DNA of 64,000 nt from Alviniconcha marisindica (taxonomy: Eukaryota; Mollusca; Gastropoda; Provannidae): assembly GCA_018857735.1 (NCBI GenBank), contig JABMCL010002216.1, positions 506,001 to 570,000 of the forward strand, in the 5' to 3' direction. The notes beneath the pieces are model-generated. The model had not been told where the DNA came from, ran no database searches, and was given only the letters and a program-made list of their open reading frames with translations. Of this stretch, positions 57,326-64,000 are shown in pieces. The stretch's first letter is position 1; every line of letters begins with the position of its first letter. The translations under genes and the position numbers were made by a program.

Positions 57326-57780
57326 GAGAACAAGTAGACAGAAAAGAAAGAAAGAAAAAAAGAAAAGAAAAAACTTAAGGAAAGAAAAGATAAACCTGCA
57401 TATTTTGACCCCAAAATGGAACGAGCGACAAACTCAGTCACACAGGTTAGATTATGTGTGACGGCGAAAAAGGGTTCGGTGGCGCATATATAGCCAGTGT
57501 TTTGGCAGTCATCAGTCAAAAGAGGAAGTCGTAAGACTGTCTTCTCCAGCTGTGACTGATTAGCTGACTTCTTAATCCATCAACCACGATATCCACAGAG
57601 TCCTGTGGTTCTAGACCAGCTGCATCCGATGGAGTCGACGGAGTGAGCAGGTTTTCAGACTGATCAGTCATGTTTAAAAAAATATTTGTTGTTGTTGTTG
57701 TTGTTATTGGGAGGGGGTGGGGGTGGGGGGCTTTGTTGTTGTGCTGCTTTGTGTCTGTGAGCGCGTGTGCGTGCGTGCGT

Positions 57781-57783
<3 letters not shown>

Positions 57784-57874
<91 letters not shown>

Positions 57875-57879
57875 ACTGT

Positions 57880-57957
<78 letters not shown>

Positions 57958-57996
57958 TGTGCTTGGTGTTCGTGTGCGTGTGGTGCGTGTGTGTGT

Positions 57997-58078
<82 letters not shown>
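57784..58078. repeat. Long interrupted (GT)n array
   Basis: About 295 bp of GT, preceded by a G-rich stretch at 57709-57732. Confidence 0.96.
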
Positions 58079-58079
<1 letters not shown>

Positions 58080-59417
58080 CTGGGTGCGGGAATGGAAGGA
58101 GGAGGCATCCTCTTCTCCTTTTCAAGCGCTGTGAGCACGTTCAGGAAATGTCAGTTATATATAAAATATATTTTTGGTTGGTTTGTTGGCGCTCTATAAT
58201 TGACATATAATTATTACAACGAATGACCAAGCAGATAGGCTAGTGAGCAAAGCATCCACCCAGTGGCCTGCGTCTCAAAGGATCTTATTTAAATGTTGAG
58301 AAGCTTGAGACACTGCCTGCTTGCATGATGCTAAAGGACAGTGCATCGATCATCGATCGCCTGGCTGGCGAAGAAAAAGCATGGAAAATAAAATAGTCCA
58401 TGATCCAATTAAGAAAAAAGAAAAAATATAAAGAAAAAGAAAAAAAAGAAAAAAAAATCGATGTCGGGTGACCGCAGACAGGCTTATTACCATTAATGAA
58501 TTGGTTCATAACTAGTCGTAAGAACATTTATGATCTCATGGATCGATTCCACGTTGGTCTGTGTTAGAACAAATCACCAGGGTCACTGCAGAGCGAGGAG
58601 AATTAATACCACACACGGTGAAAGCGTGAGATTTTTTTCTCTTTTTCTCTTTTGCCTCGATGGCAAATTATTATGAGACATCAGTACTGTCAGAGGTGGA
58701 CTTGTAAACGCGTTCACTCATCCACCCTCTCTCTTCAGCCTCGAACGTGCACCTTGGAGCCACGCAACGCAAGCTGGCAGCAGCAACTTACGAGTGGTCG
58801 CGATCGGCAGTGATACCACACTTTTTCACAAGACTGTCACACGATTCTCTCTGTCTGTCTGTCTCATCTGTCTGTCTGTCTGTCTCTCTTAGTTTAGCAA
58901 GGACTAGTTGTTAGACAGGTCTAAATGAACCTAAACTACAATCCTCGGAAAATAGTTTTCAAGTCGCTCTCTCTGGCAAACGAAACACAAACTATTCAGT
59001 TTACCAGTGCTAGCTATCAAGGCCCTGTAGCTCTCAACACTCGCTTGAACGTAAATTCCCCCTCTCTCCCCAAAAAGAAAGAAAAAGAAAAAAAAGGTCA
59101 CGCTTTCCAAAAGGAATTCAAAGCCACAGGGGATTTTCCATACGGCCCCTTTTGAAAATTAACCCAACATGCAACACAGCCACTGTTTTTCTTGTCGTCG
59201 TTGTTGTTTTGCTTCACTCCTGCAGGGTCTTTTCAACTGACTTGGGTGTAATCAGGAAACAGCAGCGAATGATTCGTAGCCTGGGGGTGTTATGCAGCTC
59301 ACAACTTCAGGGCAGGCTGGAGTGACAGTCGGCCCGTGTTGCGTGATCTGCGGCACGTACAACGCCGCTGCTGGTGTCTCGCAGAGGATGGAGAGTGTCG
59401 CGTATCGCCTGAGACGT
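58079..59417. other. Intergenic, no gene seen
   Basis: Contains a TCTG tetranucleotide run near 58850-58890; otherwise nothing I can support. Confidence 0.45.
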
Positions 59418-60105
59418 GTCCTAATAAACTCCGTCAGTCCGAGCAGTCTTCTCAGATCGTATCCTAATAAAGTCCGTCAGTCCGAGCAGTCTTCTCAGAT
59501 CGTATCCTAATAAACTCCGTCAGTCCGAGCAGTCTTCTCAGATCGTATCCTAATAAAGTCCGTCAGTCCGAGCAGTCTTCTCAGATCGTATCCTAATAAA
59601 GTCCGTCAGTCCGAGCAGTCTTCTCAAATTGTATCTTAATAAAGTCCGTCAGTCCGAGCAGTCTTCTCAGATCGTATTCTAATAAACTCCGTCAGTCCGA
59701 GCAGTCTTCTCAGATCGTATCCTAATAAAGTCCGTCAGTCCGAGCAGTCTTCTCAGATCGTATCCTAATAAACTCCGTCAGTCCGAGCAGTCTTCTCAGA
59801 TCGTATCCTAATAAACTCCGTCAGTCCGAACAGTCTTCTCAAATTGTATCTTAATAAAGTCCGTCAGTCCGAGCAGTCTTCTCAGATCGTATCCTAATAA
59901 ACTCCGTCAGTCCGAGCAGTCTTCTCAGATCGTATCCTAATAAACTCCGTCAGTCCGAGCAGTCTTCTCAAATTGTATCTTAATAAAGTCCGTCAGTCCG
60001 AGCAGTCTTCTCAGATCGTATCCTAATAAACTCCGTCAGTCCGAGCAGTCTTCTCAAATCATGGCCTAATAAACTTCCGCCTGAGCAGAAATCTCATGAA
60101 CGTGC
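59418..60105. repeat. 43 bp tandem satellite, about 16 copies
   Basis: Unit CCTAATAAAGTCCGTCAGTC plus CGAGCAGTCTTCTCAGATCGTAT. Units are nearly identical, with two marker positions: AAACT/AAAGT, and CAGATCGTATCC versus CAAATTGTATCT. Confidence 0.96.
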
Positions 60106-60341
60106 CCCGACCACAGAGACTGACTGACAAAAACTACACTTTTTCTCTCACTACCCGCCGCCTCACTGCTTGGACTTACGATGATGCAGAGTCTTTCACT
60201 GAGTACTCTGCAATCCATTACGACGTGTTCAGCCTCCGCGACTGACTGACCATCTCCATCCTGTTCGAGTTGCCAGCAGCGGGGAGAGTGGACGAGGCAG
60301 TGACACCTTGTGTGAACTCAGACAAAGCATATATCCGTTTT

Positions 60342-60344
<3 letters not shown>

Positions 60345-60408
<64 letters not shown>
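60345..60408. repeat. (GA)n microsatellite
   Basis: About 32 GA units. Confidence 0.95.
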
Positions 60409-60411
<3 letters not shown>

Positions 60412-60641
60412 ATCTGAAGGACAGTGAAGTCCCAGAGCCTTTCTGCAGAATCAATATAATCGATGCAATAGCGCACGACCTGTCAGTATAGCCTGCTGCA
60501 AGTGGTTCTGTGGGGCCTACGGGGCCTATACCCAGCTCTGCAGGACGATTGCCAAGATATCGGCCGCACTGCATTCATGGTGGCAAAACCATCTGTTGGC
60601 ACCCTTGGTGTTCGGGCCGAGCGTTGGCACCAGCAGTCTCT

Positions 60642-60760
<119 letters not shown>

Positions 60761-61963
60761 AGAATGAGTGAGAGAGAGAGACTGGGAGAGAGAGGAGGCG
60801 ATGTCGAAGCATCTGAACTTGGAGGGACTTCTGACGCCGCGTCGAAGAATCGGAGTACTGGCAGAGTAGTGAATTTGATGGACAGAAATCCAGGACCACA
60901 GTAGTAATAATTATTCTTGTACAGACGTTCACTGAAGACCGTGTTTTCTCCCTCGCATGATAGCTTTCAAAGATTTCGGTCCTGCAGTTATGATCACAAC
61001 GCACAAAGAGGTTAAAACGGACTGACGCTGATTTTGATTAGACAATGCAATACATGCCAACAATTTCGGTAAGCCGAACAACCGAGCAGCTCATCTGCGT
61101 AAGCGAACTCCTGCACCGCTGGTCCTGGGCTCAAAGATTGCCTGGCGCCCGCTAACAGATATTCAGCAAACTAAAAAACAAACAAAACAAAAAACTCCGT
61201 CGCAAATCTGCCAGACCTGTAATTTCTGCTTTGAAGTGTCTCGGCGTCAGAAGTCCCTCCTAATTCTGAAACATCATGGCACCTCTCTCTCTCTCTTCTT
61301 TTTCTTCTTCTTCTTTTTCTTTCTTTCCTTCTTTGAGTTGGACGACCGTATTGTTTGCTTCTCTGCTAGTTGGGCGCCGGCAGTTGTTTGCGTTCCGTTG
61401 TTCAGCATTGTCGACGACTGTTTGTTCTTTCTCCGAATCAGCTCCCTCCAGTTCTGCCGTTGACTGGGTGTTAAATATCAGGAACCCCTTCCCGCCAGGG
61501 TTTAAAGACCGGTGAAAGCCTTTGTCTTCTCGTCCTTGTCATCGTACTTTGCCCCTGTAAATCTCAGTGTCAAAAGCACGGCTGTGTCCGACAGCAAAAC
61601 TTTCCCTCCAAACGTAATGGTTCTGGTTTCGGCGAAGGAAGCCCACATGCACTGACTTCAGTGTTATACTCAGTGGTGCACTGAGCTATAAATCAGTTAC
61701 TGAAATATAGCTCAGTATGCTGATGACGCTGTGACTGACCAATCGTATGGCTGAACTGACATGCTCAGTCTCTCGAAACATTGAGCTCACACTCCAAGCC
61801 TCGCTTTCCGGCATCCTTTCTCCAAAGACCGGGAAGGATGGCCGTAAACCGATGCTTCAAGTTGCACTGAGCTCTGTACTGCGGCTTAATTTAATGTGTT
61901 GGTGCACCACAAAGTCGTCTAAAAGTGATCGGAAACGGGAACACCCACCTCTCCAAACCCATA

Positions 61964-62740
<777 letters not shown>

Positions 62741-63485
62741 CTCTCTCCCAGTCGCTTTCTCCACTCCCTGAATAATTCCCAGTCAGTGAAACTAAATCGT
62801 AAATCCGTCGTACGTCGGTCAGTTTGTTAGTTGTTGTTTTTTTATATTTTTTTATATTTTAAATAATAAAGTTAAACGCAAAGGGTCACTTCAGGACATT
62901 CGCGGTGCTAATAAGGCGTATGGTTAGACTACACGACGAGTAAAGAGGACAACAGTACAGACTACAGTGTACGAATAAGTGCAGTACTGAAGTGAATACC
63001 ATGAACTTTTCCGAAAAGGGTTTTCCCTTGTAAAGGGCATAGTTCAATTTCATAATCATACACTAGTCTGGCGCTGCGAAGACGCAAGGTTTTTGTGTAT
63101 GAAAGTTTTTATGCGCCAATTTGTTTTGTAAATTTTCATTAATTTATTCAAAGATGAATCGTATGTGTTTGTTTTTCCTTCTTTATATTATACTGATTTT
63201 TTTCTTATGCATTGTTCATGTCCTTAAATTGTCACAGCTTTCTGCCTCAGTCACAAATGCTTGAATGACCGCTAGCTGCTTGGAACAGGAAGAGTGGACC
63301 ATCTTGCCTGCTATCAGTTCAAGACCAGTTGGTCTTAAAAAAGATGTTTTAACTCGTCCCAGGCCCGAATGCAAATGCTTTCGACAATGACTAAAAAGGT
63401 CGGGGCAGTTTTTAAAGAATCGAAAGACCGGACTCGCATATTTTTCTAGCAGGAGGCCAGACATTGATTTTTTCCCCGTCTCACT

Positions 63486-63566
63486 GTTGCCTAACGTCCA
63501 CAGAAACCATCAGACTTATTAGGGACGGGGAGCCCAGAACGGCCACCTCGACTTTCACACAGCTCC
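63486..63566 (-). repeat. SINE fragment (ATC-tail family head and core)
   Basis: On the minus strand reads AGGAGCTGTGTGAAAGTCGA, GGCTCCCCGTCCCTAATAAG and TTTCTGTGGACGTTAGGCA. No clean target duplication found. Confidence 0.75.
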
Positions 63567-63649
63567 TGAGCTGTGACAGACAGACACTGAATTGTCCATT
63601 TGGCTTTATGTAGCGCGGTCTACGATCTGAGGTATCGAACAAAGATGGG

Positions 63650-63946
63650 TTAGAATGCACTGAAAGGTTCCTCTCTTCCAGGATGCATGGGAGGTGGGAT
63701 TGGATGCAAAGGGTAACGAGGATTTTCCGGCGCACCTCCAGTACTTTGGGAAGGATGTGCTTGTTCAGCTTTTTCTTTCAGCGGAGACTGTTTGCCTCGC
63801 TGATTGAAATCGCGATCGAACTTGGTGAGACCGTGATTGACCTGGGCTGGGGATATCGACCGCTCCTGATTGATTTGGACTTTCTTAGCCCGGGTCAGTG
63901 TGATGTGGTGGAATCGGGACAACTGGGTCAAGCGGGCAAAGCCTAG
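63650..63946. other. Window-end open frames of uncertain status
   Basis: Both strands are open here: plus frame with FASLIEIAIELGETVIDLGW and minus frame with FHHITLTRAKKVQINQER. The sequence is less AT-rich than its flank, but no family or splice context supports either frame. Confidence 0.15.
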
Positions 63947-64000
63947 TCAGTAGGTCAAAGTGATCCAGGAAACTCGACCCGCAAGTGTGCGACTAAAGGA

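Noticed and set aside
59418..60105. Evenly spaced repeats that might be a CRISPR array
   Set aside because: The entire 43 bp unit repeats; there are no variable spacers.

Overview
This is animal nuclear DNA: it has spliced genes with GT-AG introns of 0.2-9 kb, no operons, abundant CA/GT, GA/CT and TA microsatellites, minisatellites in introns and many short retroposons. The two genes look like bilaterian orthologues with moderate divergence from vertebrates. The repeat style suggests a mollusc, probably a gastropod, but that is an inference and the species cannot be read from the sequence.

Layout. (1) 1-2009: 3' flank of the first gene, with one coding-looking exon on the minus strand (1091-1215) that I cannot identify. 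(2) 2010-14830, minus strand: a complete nine-coding-exon RENBP gene (N-acylglucosamine 2-epimerase, 418 residues). Its introns carry large minisatellite arrays (53, 37 and 29 bp units) and SINE insertions. (3) 14831-18242: about 3.4 kb between divergent start codons, so the only candidate shared promoter region. (4) 18243-37447, plus strand: a complete fourteen-exon PXK gene (PX domain plus pseudokinase plus proline-rich/WH2 tail, 576 residues). Its introns hold two decayed DNA transposons, one with a SAP-like domain fragment. (5) 37448-64000: no gene I can support. It holds tandem arrays (about 190, 153, 31 and 43 bp units), a long pyrimidine tract, very long CA/GT arrays, tRNA-derived SINEs and an inverted-repeat cluster.

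The two genes are not known partners. RENBP interconverts N-acetylglucosamine and N-acetylmannosamine in the cytosol; PXK is an endosomal phosphoinositide-binding scaffold. Both reading frames could be followed exon by exon with matching phases from start to stop (1257 and 1731 nt including stop).

Most interesting: families of very short retroposons (45-185 bp), several with exact 10-14 bp target-site duplications; tandem duplications that copied an exon edge with its splice site in both genes; and a GC-AG intron in RENBP. I found no CRISPR array, no operon-like or defence-like system and no intact transposase or reverse transcriptase.
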